This document shows positions 54,479 through 62,808 of a DNA stretch of 64,000 nt, piece after piece (within the stretch, counting starts at the first letter, position 1; each line of letters starts with the position of its first letter). The stretch is taken from contig DGLB01000034.1 of assembly GCA_002387845.1 (NCBI GenBank), forward strand, positions 124,001 to 188,000, in the 5' to 3' direction. Both the position numbers and the translations under genes were made by a program. The DNA is from Stenotrophomonas maltophilia. Lineage in GTDB: Bacteria; Pseudomonadota; Gammaproteobacteria; Xanthomonadales; Xanthomonadaceae. The notes beneath the pieces are model-generated. The model was given only the letters and a program-made list of their open reading frames with translations, was not told the DNA's origin and did not search any database.

Positions 54479-55465
54479 ATGAGTTCTTCCACCTTCTTCC
54501 TGACCGGAGGAAGCGGCTACGTGGGCCGCAATCTGATCCGCCGCCTGTGCGCCGATGGGCACACCGTGCGTGCGTTGGTGCGCAGCCCCGAGGCAGCCAC
54601 TGTCGTGCAGGCGCTGGGTGCGCAGCCGATCCAGGGCGATCTGCTGGACCCCGGCGTCTCCGCGGCCATGACCGGCTGTGCCGCGCTCATCCACGCTGCC
54701 GCCGATACCGACCACCGCAATGCCTCTGCCAACCAGTGGCAAACCAATGTGGAGGGCACCCGCAACATCCTCACCGCCGCCCGCGAAGCGGGCGTGCCCG
54801 TGGCCGTCGTACTCAGCAGCGAATCGGCGCTGACCTCCGGCGCGCCGCTGCAGCACGCGCGCGAGGACCATCCCTATCCAAAGCGCGCCGCCGGCACCTA
54901 TGGGGCAAGCAAGGCGGAAGCAGAGCGGGTGGCGCTGGCGCTTTCCACGCCCGGCTTCGCGGTGAAAGTGCTGCGCCCGCGTTTCGTGTGGGGGCGCGAC
55001 AACACCACGGCCATGCCGTACCTGCTGCAAGCCGTGCGCAGCGGCCGGTTCGCCTGGATCGACGGCGGCCACTACCTCACCTCGGCCACGCACGTGGACA
55101 ACCTGGCCGAAGCGGTCAGCTGTGCCCTGGTGCGGGGTGCCGGTGGTCGCATCTACCACGTCTGCGATGGTGCCCCCGTGCCGTTCCGGCGCCTGATCGG
55201 CGCGCAGCTGCAGGCGTATGGCGTGGAGCCGCCCGACAAGCAGGTGCCGCGTGCGCTGCTGCGTGCATTCGTCCTGCTGGACGACCTGTTCCGCACCCTC
55301 CGGTTGCCGCTGCGCGCGCCGATGACCCGCCAGGAGTTTGCCTCCTCTGCGGTGGAGGTCACGCTGGATGACAGCCGTGCGCGCAGCGAACTGGGCTACC
55401 GACCGGTGGTGACGCTGGAAGCCGGCATCGCAGCGCTGAAGGCGCAGGCCAATGCGAAAACGTGA
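54479..55465 (+). CDS. NAD-dependent epimerase/dehydratase (extended SDR)
   Basis: A 328-residue extended SDR with TGGSGYVG (about 9-16) at the cofactor site and the active-site YGASK near residue 140. It resembles 3-beta-hydroxysteroid dehydrogenase/ dihydroflavonol reductase-like epimerases. The substrate is unknown. The GAGG before the ATG at 54479 fixes the start. It is likely cotranscribed with tetR. It ends three bases before the stop of the convergent AraC gene. Confidence 0.85.
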   Translation: MSSSTFFLTGGSGYVGRNLIRRLCADGHTVRALVRSPEAATVVQALGAQPIQGDLLDPGVSAAMTGCAALIHAAADTDHRNASANQWQTNVEGTRNILTAAREAGVPVAVVLSSESALTSGAPLQHAREDHPYPKRAAGTYGASKAEAERVALALSTPGFAVKVLRPRFVWGRDNTTAMPYLLQAVRSGRFAWIDGGHYLTSATHVDNLAEAVSCALVRGAGGRIYHVCDGAPVPFRRLIGAQLQAYGVEPPDKQVPRALLRAFVLLDDLFRTLRLPLRAPMTRQEFASSAVEVTLDDSRARSELGYRPVVTLEAGIAALKAQANAKT

Positions 55466-55468
55466 TGC

Positions 55469-56440
55469 TCAGCGCGAGGTGGACGGCAGGCTGTCGCGTG
55501 GCGGGTGACCGAACAGACGGCTGAACTCACGGCTGAACTGGGAAGGGCTTTCGTAGCCCACTGCAAAGGCCGCCTCGGCGATACCGGTGCCACCTCGCTG
55601 CAGCAGGCGCCGCGCCTCCAGCAGGCGCAGCTGCTTCTGGTACTGCAGCGGCGAGAGTCCCGTTGCGATACGGAAATGCCGGTAGAACATGGTGCCGCCC
55701 ATGCCAGCGCGAGCGGCCAGCGCCGCCGCATCCAACGGCTGGCGGAAGCTGCGCTGCAGGCTGGCAATGGCGGTCGCCATGCGTCGTGCAACGGGCGATG
55801 GCTGGGCCATGGCCACCAGCGCTGGTCCGGCCGGCCCCTGCAGTAACCGGAACAGCAGCTCACGTTGCAGCGCAGGCCATAGCAGCCGCTGGGCCTGCGC
55901 GCTGTCATCGGCCAGCTGCAACAGTCGCTGAAGGCAGCCCAACACGGACGCATCCAGCGACACGACGCTGAACGGAGCAGGGTCCAACCCGGCGCCCACG
56001 GGGATCGGACCTGTTTCGTTCAACAGCTGCCGCAATGCGGCGGTGTCCAGTTCCACCACCAGGCCCATAAAGGGCAGCTGGCGATCCGCCGCCGTGACCA
56101 CACCCCGCGCGGGCACGGGCAGGCGGGTAATCAACGCATCGCCGGCGCGGTAGTCCAGCACCGTATCGCCGACCAGCACCTGCTTGGCACCCTGCAACAC
56201 CGCGCCCAGGGCAGGGCGATACAGCGCAGGGGGTGGAACGCGCGGCGAGCCTGCGCGTGCCAGCCAGGCACGGGGCAGCACTTCCAGCAGCGCATCGGCT
56301 TCGGCACTTCGATCACGCAACATCGCCTGCGCCTGCAGCGTCAATGCGTGCAGCGAGGGTGAGCGGACGTCGTTGGCGGGGGAATCAGGCAAGGATCGTG
56401 TGCGAACAGGCAAGCGCGCGCAGCGTTGGGGATCCAGCAT
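55469..56440 (-). CDS. AraC-family transcriptional regulator
   Basis: A 323-residue regulator with an N-terminal AraC-type effector domain (about 75-190: LYRPALGAVLQGAKQVLVGD, YRAGDALIT) and a C-terminal double helix-turn-helix (about 215-315: FRQPLDAAALAARAGMGGTM and VGYESPSQFSREFSRLFG). The effector is unknown. It is divergent from the SDR gene at 56472 with only 31 bases between the starts, so the AraC protein probably controls that gene and itself. Confidence 0.88.
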   Translation of the reverse strand: MLDPQRCARLPVRTRSLPDSPANDVRSPSLHALTLQAQAMLRDRSAEADALLEVLPRAWLARAGSPRVPPPALYRPALGAVLQGAKQVLVGDTVLDYRAGDALITRLPVPARGVVTAADRQLPFMGLVVELDTAALRQLLNETGPIPVGAGLDPAPFSVVSLDASVLGCLQRLLQLADDSAQAQRLLWPALQRELLFRLLQGPAGPALVAMAQPSPVARRMATAIASLQRSFRQPLDAAALAARAGMGGTMFYRHFRIATGLSPLQYQKQLRLLEARRLLQRGGTGIAEAAFAVGYESPSQFSREFSRLFGHPPRDSLPSTSR

Positions 56441-56471
56441 GTCACGATCCGGTCAACGAGACAAAAGCAGC

Positions 56472-57242
56472 ATGCACAGCCAACCCAATCCCCGCACGAT
56501 CGCCCTGGTCACCGGCGGCAGCCGTGGCATCGGTCGCAGCATTGCCCTGCACCTGGCCAAGCAGGGCACCGATGTGCTCATCACCTACCAGCGCCAGCAC
56601 GCGCAGGCCGCCGAAGCCGTGCCGCAGATCGAAGCGCATGGGGTGCGCGCGGCGATGCTGCCGCTGGACCTGGCCGCCGATGGCGCACTGGAGCAGTTCG
56701 TGCCGGCGGTGCAGGAACAGCTGCAGCGCTGGGAGGCGAAACAGTTCCAGCAGCTGGTGAACAATGCAGGCCTGCATGCACCCGCTGCCTTCGGCGAGAT
56801 GCGTGGCGAGGACATGGACCTGTTGTACCGCGTGCACTTCAAGGCTCCGTTGTTGCTGGCGCAGGCACTGGCCCCACACATGGCCGACGACGGGGCCATC
56901 GTCAACATCTCCACCAGCCTGACCCGTCATGTCGCCGCTGGCAGCCTGGCCTACGCGGCGATGAAAAGCGCGCTGGAAACCGCCACCCGCTATCTGGCCC
57001 TTGAGCTGGGGCCACGAGGCATCGCGGTGAACGCCGTGGCCCCTGGCGCTACCGAAACCGACTTCTTCGGAGGTGCGGTACGAGACGATGCCGGCGTAAA
57101 TCAGTACGTGGCGCAGCACACCGCGATGGGACGCACGGGCAGGGCCGACGACATCGGGGCGGCCGTTGCCGCGCTGCTGTCGCCCGCCAGCCACTGGATC
57201 ACGGGCCAGCGCATTGAAGTCTCAGGTGGCATGCTTCTGTAG
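56472..57242 (+). CDS. SDR oxidoreductase
   Basis: A 256-residue classical SDR with TGGSRGIG (cofactor), NNAG and YAAMK in the active site, and a C-terminal GGMLL end. It resembles FabG-like/ 3-oxoacyl reductases but is not near fatty-acid genes. The start at 56472 has AAAGCAG upstream; the longer frame from 56184 runs against the AraC gene. Control by the divergent AraC gene is likely. Substrate unknown. Confidence 0.87.
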   Translation: MHSQPNPRTIALVTGGSRGIGRSIALHLAKQGTDVLITYQRQHAQAAEAVPQIEAHGVRAAMLPLDLAADGALEQFVPAVQEQLQRWEAKQFQQLVNNAGLHAPAAFGEMRGEDMDLLYRVHFKAPLLLAQALAPHMADDGAIVNISTSLTRHVAAGSLAYAAMKSALETATRYLALELGPRGIAVNAVAPGATETDFFGGAVRDDAGVNQYVAQHTAMGRTGRADDIGAAVAALLSPASHWITGQRIEVSGGMLL

Positions 57243-57332
57243 TTCCGGCAGCCACGGGGTTGTTGCAGCAGCTGCCGGCGGCAGCGGGGACGATATGCGA
57301 CCCTATCGCGACGAACCCGGCCGGAAGCCGCG

Positions 57333-58241
57333 ATGGATTTCAACGACCTGACCCTGTTTGTGCGCGTTGCCCGCCTTGGCAGCATCAGCGCCGCCGCCCG
57401 CGACCTGGGCATCACGCCGGCCGCCGCCAGTGCCCGGCTGGCACTGTTCGAAAAGGGGCTCGGTGCGCGGCTGGTGCACCGGACGACCCGTAAGACGACC
57501 CTGACCGAGGACGGCAACGCCCTGCTGCCACATGCCGAGCACCTGCTCGAGGCGGCCGACGCCGCCCGCGCCGTGCTCGGCCGCGAGCAGCAGTCGCCCC
57601 GGGGCGTGCTGCGGGTGGCGGCACCTTCCACCTTCGCCCGTATGCATATCGTGCCGATGCTGCCTGACTTCATGGCGCGCTACCCGGATATCCGGCTGGA
57701 TCTGCGCATCACCGACAGCGTGGTGGACCTGGTCGAGGGAGCCTTCGACGTGGCGATTCGATATGCCGATCTGGCCGATTCCTCGATGGTCGCCCGGCGG
57801 CTGGCTCCGGACCGGCGGGTGCTGGTGGCGGCACCGGAGTACCTGGCACAGCACGGGGAACCGGTCACGCCGGACGAGTTGGACCGGCATGCCTGCCTGG
57901 TGGTGGGCACGCTGGACCTGTGGACCTTCCAGGATGGGGCAGGGGAGGTCATCGCCAAGCGGATGACGCCGACGCTGCGGATCAATGACGGCGGGGCGGT
58001 GCGGGATGCGGCCGTGGCCGGGCTGGTGATTGCGCTGATGGCGACCTGGGTGGCCGCGGAGGAGCTGCGGAGTGGGGCGCTGGTGCCGGTGCTGCGGGGG
58101 TATCCGTTGGTTTCTACGCAGACGCTTTGGGCGATCTATCCGAGTGTGCGGGAGCTAGCACCGAAGGTGCGGGTCTTTATTGACTGGCTGGTGGAACGGA
58201 TCGGGGTGGAGCCGGTTTGGGATCGGGGGCTTCCAGTGTGA
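57333..58241 (+). CDS. LysR-family transcriptional regulator
   Basis: A 302-residue LysR regulator: winged helix-turn-helix (about 1-60: DFNDLTLFVRVARLGSISAA, then FEKGLGARLVHRTTR) and a substrate-binding domain (about 90-290). It is of the AaeR/CrgA-like group. The target is unknown; the SDR gene 90 bases upstream is on the same strand. The last 32 codons have a second, diverged copy at 62529-62627, about 4 kb to the right, beyond the RT-SLATT genes. Confidence 0.88.
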   Translation: MDFNDLTLFVRVARLGSISAAARDLGITPAAASARLALFEKGLGARLVHRTTRKTTLTEDGNALLPHAEHLLEAADAARAVLGREQQSPRGVLRVAAPSTFARMHIVPMLPDFMARYPDIRLDLRITDSVVDLVEGAFDVAIRYADLADSSMVARRLAPDRRVLVAAPEYLAQHGEPVTPDELDRHACLVVGTLDLWTFQDGAGEVIAKRMTPTLRINDGGAVRDAAVAGLVIALMATWVAAEELRSGALVPVLRGYPLVSTQTLWAIYPSVRELAPKVRVFIDWLVERIGVEPVWDRGLPV

Positions 58242-58263
58242 CGGCTTGACCGTCGCGGACCAC

Positions 58264-58674
58264 CTACGCGAGAGGTCTCAGGCCGAGTGCCATCTCACAT
58301 CGGTCCAGACCCGGTCCGTATCCATTTGGCACTACCTGCCTCAACTCAACGCCGAAGCGAACATAGAAGGCCTGCGCGTGTTGGCTGGTGTCCATGACCA
58401 CCTGCTCAATGCCTGGGGTCAGACGAAGTGCTTCCAGCCAAGCCTTGAGCAGTAACGTTCCCAGCCCTTGCCGATGCAGGTTCGGGTGGACCATACCCCA
58501 GCAGAGATTTGCTGTCGTGCCATCCGCGCTGACTGCGTAGCCCGCGCATGCCATCACTTCGCCGGCACGTTCAATGACCTTGTAGTTCCAGGCAGGGGCA
58601 TAGCTCGTCAGGAAACCCACGAAATCCGGGTGCTCATCGGAGGTGAAGAACGCTGGCACATTGTCATCGAACAC
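58264..58674 (-). CDS. GNAT-family acetyltransferase
   Basis: A 136-residue protein with the GNAT acetyl-CoA motif HRQGLGTLLLKAW near 70-82 and a VIERAGEVMACAGY strand. The only standard start is GTG at 58674, but the frame is open further upstream, where a sensible N-terminus (SYRASPSGLKVFDDN) continues with no ATG or GTG start. The 5' end may therefore be damaged or use a rare start. It converges on the LysR gene, 22 bases away. Substrate unknown. Confidence 0.75.
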   Translation of the reverse strand: MFDDNVPAFFTSDEHPDFVGFLTSYAPAWNYKVIERAGEVMACAGYAVSADGTTANLCWGMVHPNLHRQGLGTLLLKAWLEALRLTPGIEQVVMDTSQHAQAFYVRFGVELRQVVPNGYGPGLDRCEMALGLRPLA

Positions 58675-58862
58675 CTTCAGTCCAGAGGGACTGGCGCGGT
58701 ATGATCCGGCTATGACTCACTCGCCGGCGCGGGGCAGCGCGGCCGTCTCAGACTAATTGGAAGGAACTGCAATGGATGTGCAGCTGCTGGGGGCAGGAGC
58801 GAACCCACTTTTCACACCTTGTTTTCTTGACCAATAGCTGCTGAACTCTGGTGCCACAACTT

Positions 58863-59172
58863 CGGGCGAGGAAGGTGGGATGGGGCACTTGTGGTACCGC
58901 TATTTACACGTGGCAGGCGGCCGAGACGCAGTTCGTGGAAGCGCCACGCCTTGTCGAAACTCTGCGGGACTGGGTTGCATCAGACGGCGAGAGCCACCGT
59001 GTTGCTCTCAACGCCATGCCTGTCAACGGGGTGGCGATGCTCTGCCTCCCCGAGCGCAAAGGCACCGCACTCTTCGGCATCGAGCCTGCCCCGCTAAGTC
59101 GACCCAACGCCCAAGGACGCCATCCTCGTGTTCTGCGAAGGGTACAATCTCGTCCGTGTGGTTCGGAATTGG
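58863..59172 (+). pseudogene. Possible broken gene, unknown family
   Basis: Two reading frames look coding in turn. One is FVEAPRLVETLRDWVASDGE followed by NAMPVNGVAMLCLPERKGTA, about 58926-59097. The second is 59098-59172, with PKDAILVFCEGYNLVRVVRN and WFHWPA before a stop, read from the other frame. A frameshift near 59095 would join them. I cannot name the family. No other gene is seen from 58675 to 59722. Confidence 0.3.
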
Positions 59173-59275
59173 TTCCATTGGCCAGCTTGATGATGCCGAA
59201 TTTGACGTCGCTGCTTTAGCTACGGCGGGGGATAGCGGTGATAAAGAACTCCCAGTTCCATCAGCGTTTTACTAA

Positions 59276-59722
59276 CTTCAATTCGTTTCAGTAATAAGCG
59301 ATGGGCTTGCCGCACAGGCTTCTTAGTGTTGTGTCCCACCTGTGCGCGGCCGGAAACGTCTGGCACCCTCCGGCAATACTGAGTCAGGACATTCCCGACT
59401 CCAAAGAACGTTTACCGACGCTATGATGGGAGAGTCAAAAGAGCCAATTGCGTGAGAAGTCCGCTCCGCTGGATGGGCCTGCGGACGGAGGGTGTCATGG
59501 AAGGCAACGGACCGATTCGACCACCATGCATAGGCCGCCATTAGTCGGTCGAAAGCGCGGCATGGATTCTATTACTTAACGGAGCAGCGAGGCAGATAGA
59601 GGGACCATCAGGACTTCGCTTGCATTGATAGTCAAGGATGGTTGAGCAGGAGCCTTTCGAAACCGTCCGAGGACCCGGGCACGGAGAAAATTCGACCTTG
59701 CCTCTAGAAAGCAGGACAAACT
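59276..59722. other. Long non-coding leader before the reverse transcriptase
   Basis: About 450 bases with no gene. It contains paired segments: GCACAGG (59312-59318) with CCTGTGC (59339-59345), and CCGCTCC/GGACGGAG-like pairs near 59460-59490. Some defence reverse transcriptases need an upstream or nearby non-coding RNA template, and this is the obvious place to look. Not proven. Confidence 0.3.
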
Positions 59723-61546
59723 ATGCACACTGAGCGCTTTCAGCGCCTGAGAAGGAAGTCCCTTGATGTGGTCTTTGAGCAGGAGTCTGCTAAAAAGATA
59801 TGGAGATCAACTGTTCGCAATCAGTTGCGCTCAATGGACATTAAAGACCTTTATGATCACTATGACTTCAATTTCAATATTGAAGATCGTATTCAGGCCA
59901 TCAAAGCATCCATCCTTGACGGGTCGTACTCAGTAGGCACCCCGCTCATCTATAAGATGGAGAAGAAACTTGGAATTTGCAGGCACATGGTAATTCCTCA
60001 ACCAGAGGATGCCCTAGTGCTGCAATGCCTGGTGGAGCGAGTCTCAGCCGAGGTGCTGAAGAAGCAGCCATCTGCAAATGCATTCTATTCTAGAGACAAG
60101 CACAACGTAAAGAAACCCCATGAGGCTATCGAGTATGGACTCAGCTTTAGAGAACAATGGAAGGTCCTGCAGAAAAAGATTTACAACTTTACAGGATCGT
60201 TTAACTATCTCGTAGTTACGGATTTATCCAACTACTTCGATTCAATTGATCTCCGAGAGTTAAGGAGGGTCTTCTCATCCTACGTCGAGACCGACGAGGT
60301 GATCGTCGACCTGATTTTCCGTGTTGTCGAGGGCCTATCCTGGAAACCCGACTACCTTCCGTACTCTCACCGCGGGTTACCGACCGCAAACATCGAACCG
60401 GTCCGCCTGCTTGCGCATAGCTACTTGTTCGAGGTTGATCAAATACTGAAGGAGCGTACCAGTGAGAACTTTTCACGATGGATGGATGATATAACTTGCG
60501 GGACTGACAGCAAGCGCGACGGCATAGCCCTACTGAGTGATGTTTCCGACGTCCTAAAAAGTCGCGGCCTCGCTCTCAACGTCTCAAAAACCCAAATCCT
60601 CTCGGCGGACGAAGCCCACTTTCACTTCCAGATCGATAAAAACAATGAAATCGATGCTTATGAAAGCCTAACGCCTGGAACGGTTATTGCCAATCGCGCC
60701 GAAGTCATACTTTGGAAAAAGTATAAACGCCACTTTCTGGATAAATCTCCAAAGTCTTGGGATAAAGTGGCGAAAAGGTACATAACTACATTTGCCCGAC
60801 TAAAGAGTGACCGCCTGCTTCGCGATATATCGGGAAGATACATCGCAAACCCGTCACTTAGAACAAACTATATTATGTACCTTCTCTCGAGGGGATATAG
60901 CCAGAAGGCATCCAAGTGCCTGCTCGAAATACTGGACGAAATTGACCCCTTCGACGACATGTCACTCTTCCAAATATCAAGCCTCATTACTCACTGGTCA
61001 GTCCCAATGGATAAGGCAGGGAGGCGCTTCATAAAAATCGCCGAAACCAAGTTGAATGCACATGCGAAATCAAAGAACGACGCACAGTCCTTTTTCGCGC
61101 TCCTTTGGTTTAAGAGTAAGTACAGTAAATCTGACGCCCTTTACAATTTTCTAATAAAAAACAGGGGCACCTGGCAAGGGAACTCTTTCCTGCGCAGGCA
61201 GGCAACTGCATCCATGTCCAGGTTTGCATTCAGCAACGGCAAGAAGTTTCGCGATCTAAGGGCGCATCAAGCTATGTCGGGGGTACCCACCTCAGTGTCA
61301 GTAGCCAACCAGCTCGCACAGTTCTCCGCCATGACCGCGGTCCCATTTGCTCTTGGGGCATACCTTTTTACGAAGCAGATACCACAGACATACCCCCATA
61401 CTAAGTTCATTGTGCTTTGCTCGGTGCTCGCCTCGAATCATATACGGAACGATCCGTCGATTTACAAAAAGATCGTCAGCCATGTATCAGATCCATGGCA
61501 TCTCCGCATCCTCTCACAGGAATTTGGAATACATGATTTGGAATAG
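59723..61546 (+). CDS. Reverse transcriptase of the defence (Abi/UG) type
   Basis: A 607-residue RT without maturase or integrase parts. Motif A is VVTDLSNYFDSID (D167), motif B RGLPTAN (217-223) and motif C RWMDDITCG (D255, D256), a WMDD version of the YxDD box. The helical C-terminal half (about 330-607) resembles the alpha-solenoid extension of UG/Abi RTs. GCAGGA precedes the ATG at 59723. The gene is markedly less GC-rich than the chromosome, a sign of transfer. It is followed by a SLATT membrane protein. The exact UG class was not assigned. Confidence 0.88.
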   Translation: MHTERFQRLRRKSLDVVFEQESAKKIWRSTVRNQLRSMDIKDLYDHYDFNFNIEDRIQAIKASILDGSYSVGTPLIYKMEKKLGICRHMVIPQPEDALVLQCLVERVSAEVLKKQPSANAFYSRDKHNVKKPHEAIEYGLSFREQWKVLQKKIYNFTGSFNYLVVTDLSNYFDSIDLRELRRVFSSYVETDEVIVDLIFRVVEGLSWKPDYLPYSHRGLPTANIEPVRLLAHSYLFEVDQILKERTSENFSRWMDDITCGTDSKRDGIALLSDVSDVLKSRGLALNVSKTQILSADEAHFHFQIDKNNEIDAYESLTPGTVIANRAEVILWKKYKRHFLDKSPKSWDKVAKRYITTFARLKSDRLLRDISGRYIANPSLRTNYIMYLLSRGYSQKASKCLLEILDEIDPFDDMSLFQISSLITHWSVPMDKAGRRFIKIAETKLNAHAKSKNDAQSFFALLWFKSKYSKSDALYNFLIKNRGTWQGNSFLRRQATASMSRFAFSNGKKFRDLRAHQAMSGVPTSVSVANQLAQFSAMTAVPFALGAYLFTKQIPQTYPHTKFIVLCSVLASNHIRNDPSIYKKIVSHVSDPWHLRILSQEFGIHDLE

Positions 61547-61636
61547 GGTGATGAGCACGAGCATTTTTTAAGCGTAACGAAGTCCGCCAGTACATCATTG
61601 ACCAGTAGAAACAGACTTTTGCGGGAGAAGGCACCG

Positions 61637-62326
61637 GTGTCGAAGAATGAATTTTGGAAGCACTTTACTCTCCGCCCGGCCGATGTGCCCCAGAACGGGC
61701 AGAGAGAAAAGTTGATCGCTTCGATAAAGACGACTGCAGTGAGTCGCTACAATGCATCCAACCGCCTCGCAAGGCAGGGTAGGTTTACATTCGGGATTTC
61801 CACAGTGTTCTCCCTAGGGCTGATTTTCATCCCTCTGATGCAGCTTGCCAAAGTACCACTCGTACTGAATGGCGACGTGCTTTCTGCGTTCCAGATCTTC
61901 CTAGCAGTGGCGATTCTGGTCTATTCGATCATCATTGGCACGGCTCGATATCAGATCCGCAGTGAGCAACTAAATGACTGCGGCGATAAGCTAAAGGGTC
62001 TGATCAGGGAGCTAAGGCTGGACATGGGTAATGCTGGGAGCGACCCTGGGCTCGCTGAGCAACAGCGCCGGTACGAGGCGATAATTGCAGACGTTGAGAA
62101 CCACGAGCGCCGCGATTACATACTAACCATACTAAGGTCGCCCGATCTTTTTACTCTATCTCTTGTGGGTCGCGTATGTCACTGGGCCAAATTCAGCTTT
62201 GCCGCCTGCATTAGCTATTCGCCATCGCTCTTGCTCGTTCTAATAGAGATCATTCTCATAACCGACATGTTCGGGGCCACCAATGTGTTCACGAAGTATC
62301 TAGCAGGATCTGCCGCGATCAATTAA
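61637..62326 (+). CDS. SLATT-domain membrane protein (RT partner)
   Basis: A 229-residue protein with two adjacent membrane helices (about 50-70 and 80-103: FTFGISTVFSLGLIFIPLMQ and FQIFLAVAILVYSIIIGTAR), a long charged helical tail and a third hydrophobic segment near 185-212. This is the SLATT (SLOG-associated two-TM) pattern, with a SLATT_5-type layout. SLATT proteins are predicted pore-forming effectors coupled to nucleotide or RT sensors. I chose GTG at 61637 with GGGAGAAGG upstream; TTG at 61598 is the alternative. Cotranscribed with the RT, 90 bases apart. Confidence 0.78.
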   Translation: MSKNEFWKHFTLRPADVPQNGQREKLIASIKTTAVSRYNASNRLARQGRFTFGISTVFSLGLIFIPLMQLAKVPLVLNGDVLSAFQIFLAVAILVYSIIIGTARYQIRSEQLNDCGDKLKGLIRELRLDMGNAGSDPGLAEQQRRYEAIIADVENHERRDYILTILRSPDLFTLSLVGRVCHWAKFSFAACISYSPSLLLVLIEIILITDMFGATNVFTKYLAGSAAIN

Positions 62327-62528
62327 CCATCGTCCTTCGTCAATTCGCTAAGCCAAGTCAGATGGGACCATTGGTCGCTTGGAGGACGCTATGAGCGCGC
62401 TCGGCAATTGAGGGACTTTGCAAGCATGCGGCTAGTGCTCCTCACGAGGCATCCCGACTTATGACTCAGCAACGATTATTTCCAGCTCATTGGATGGGCA
62501 AAGACGAGTTTTAAAGTCGTTGAGTGCG

Positions 62529-62627
62529 AAATGCTGGAGCTTGCACCCAAGGTGCGGGTGTTTATTCACTCGCTGGTTGAGCGGATCGGGGTGAAGCCGG
62601 ATTTGGATCGGAGGCTTCCGCTATAGA
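62529..62627 (+). pseudogene. 3' fragment of a LysR gene
   Basis: These bases encode LELAPKVRVFIHSLVERIGV followed by KPDLDRRLPL and a stop. They align without gaps to the last 32 codons of the LysR gene at 57333-58241 (RELAPKVRVFIDWLVERIGV and so on), about 83 percent identical at DNA level by my count. Upstream the match ends, so only the 3' end of a LysR gene is present. The rest of 62327-62528 holds nothing I can identify. Confidence 0.7.
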
Positions 62628-62629
62628 AC

Positions 62630-62763
62630 ATGCACCCTGGCACCGGACCTGAGCTGATCGCACTTGCTGTGGATCCGTCGCAGGAAGCGCTGCCCAAGCA
62701 TCTGGTAAGCTCTCAGAAGACGGGGAAACGTGGACGCTCGTGCCGGCTGGGTATCGGAGCAGG
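62630..62763 (+). pseudogene. Broken copy of the symE-like gene (3' half)
   Basis: The frame MHPGTGPELIALAVDPSQEA followed by LPK corresponds to MYLGTGQELMVLAANPSAEA followed by LSK in the gene at 4331. A change of frame near 62720 restores DGETWTLVPAG, matching TGETWKLVPAG at the end of that gene. The 5' half is missing, so it is a frameshifted remnant. It is directly behind the LysR fragment. Confidence 0.65.
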
Positions 62764-62808
62764 GCGGGCCGGCGCTGTTGCAGCCCCAATGAATGAATGG
62801 CCAAAGAG

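Noticed and set aside
59323..59541. A 72-residue minus-strand frame in the RT leader
   Set aside because: No ribosome site, no pattern, and it lies in an apparently non-coding, structured leader.
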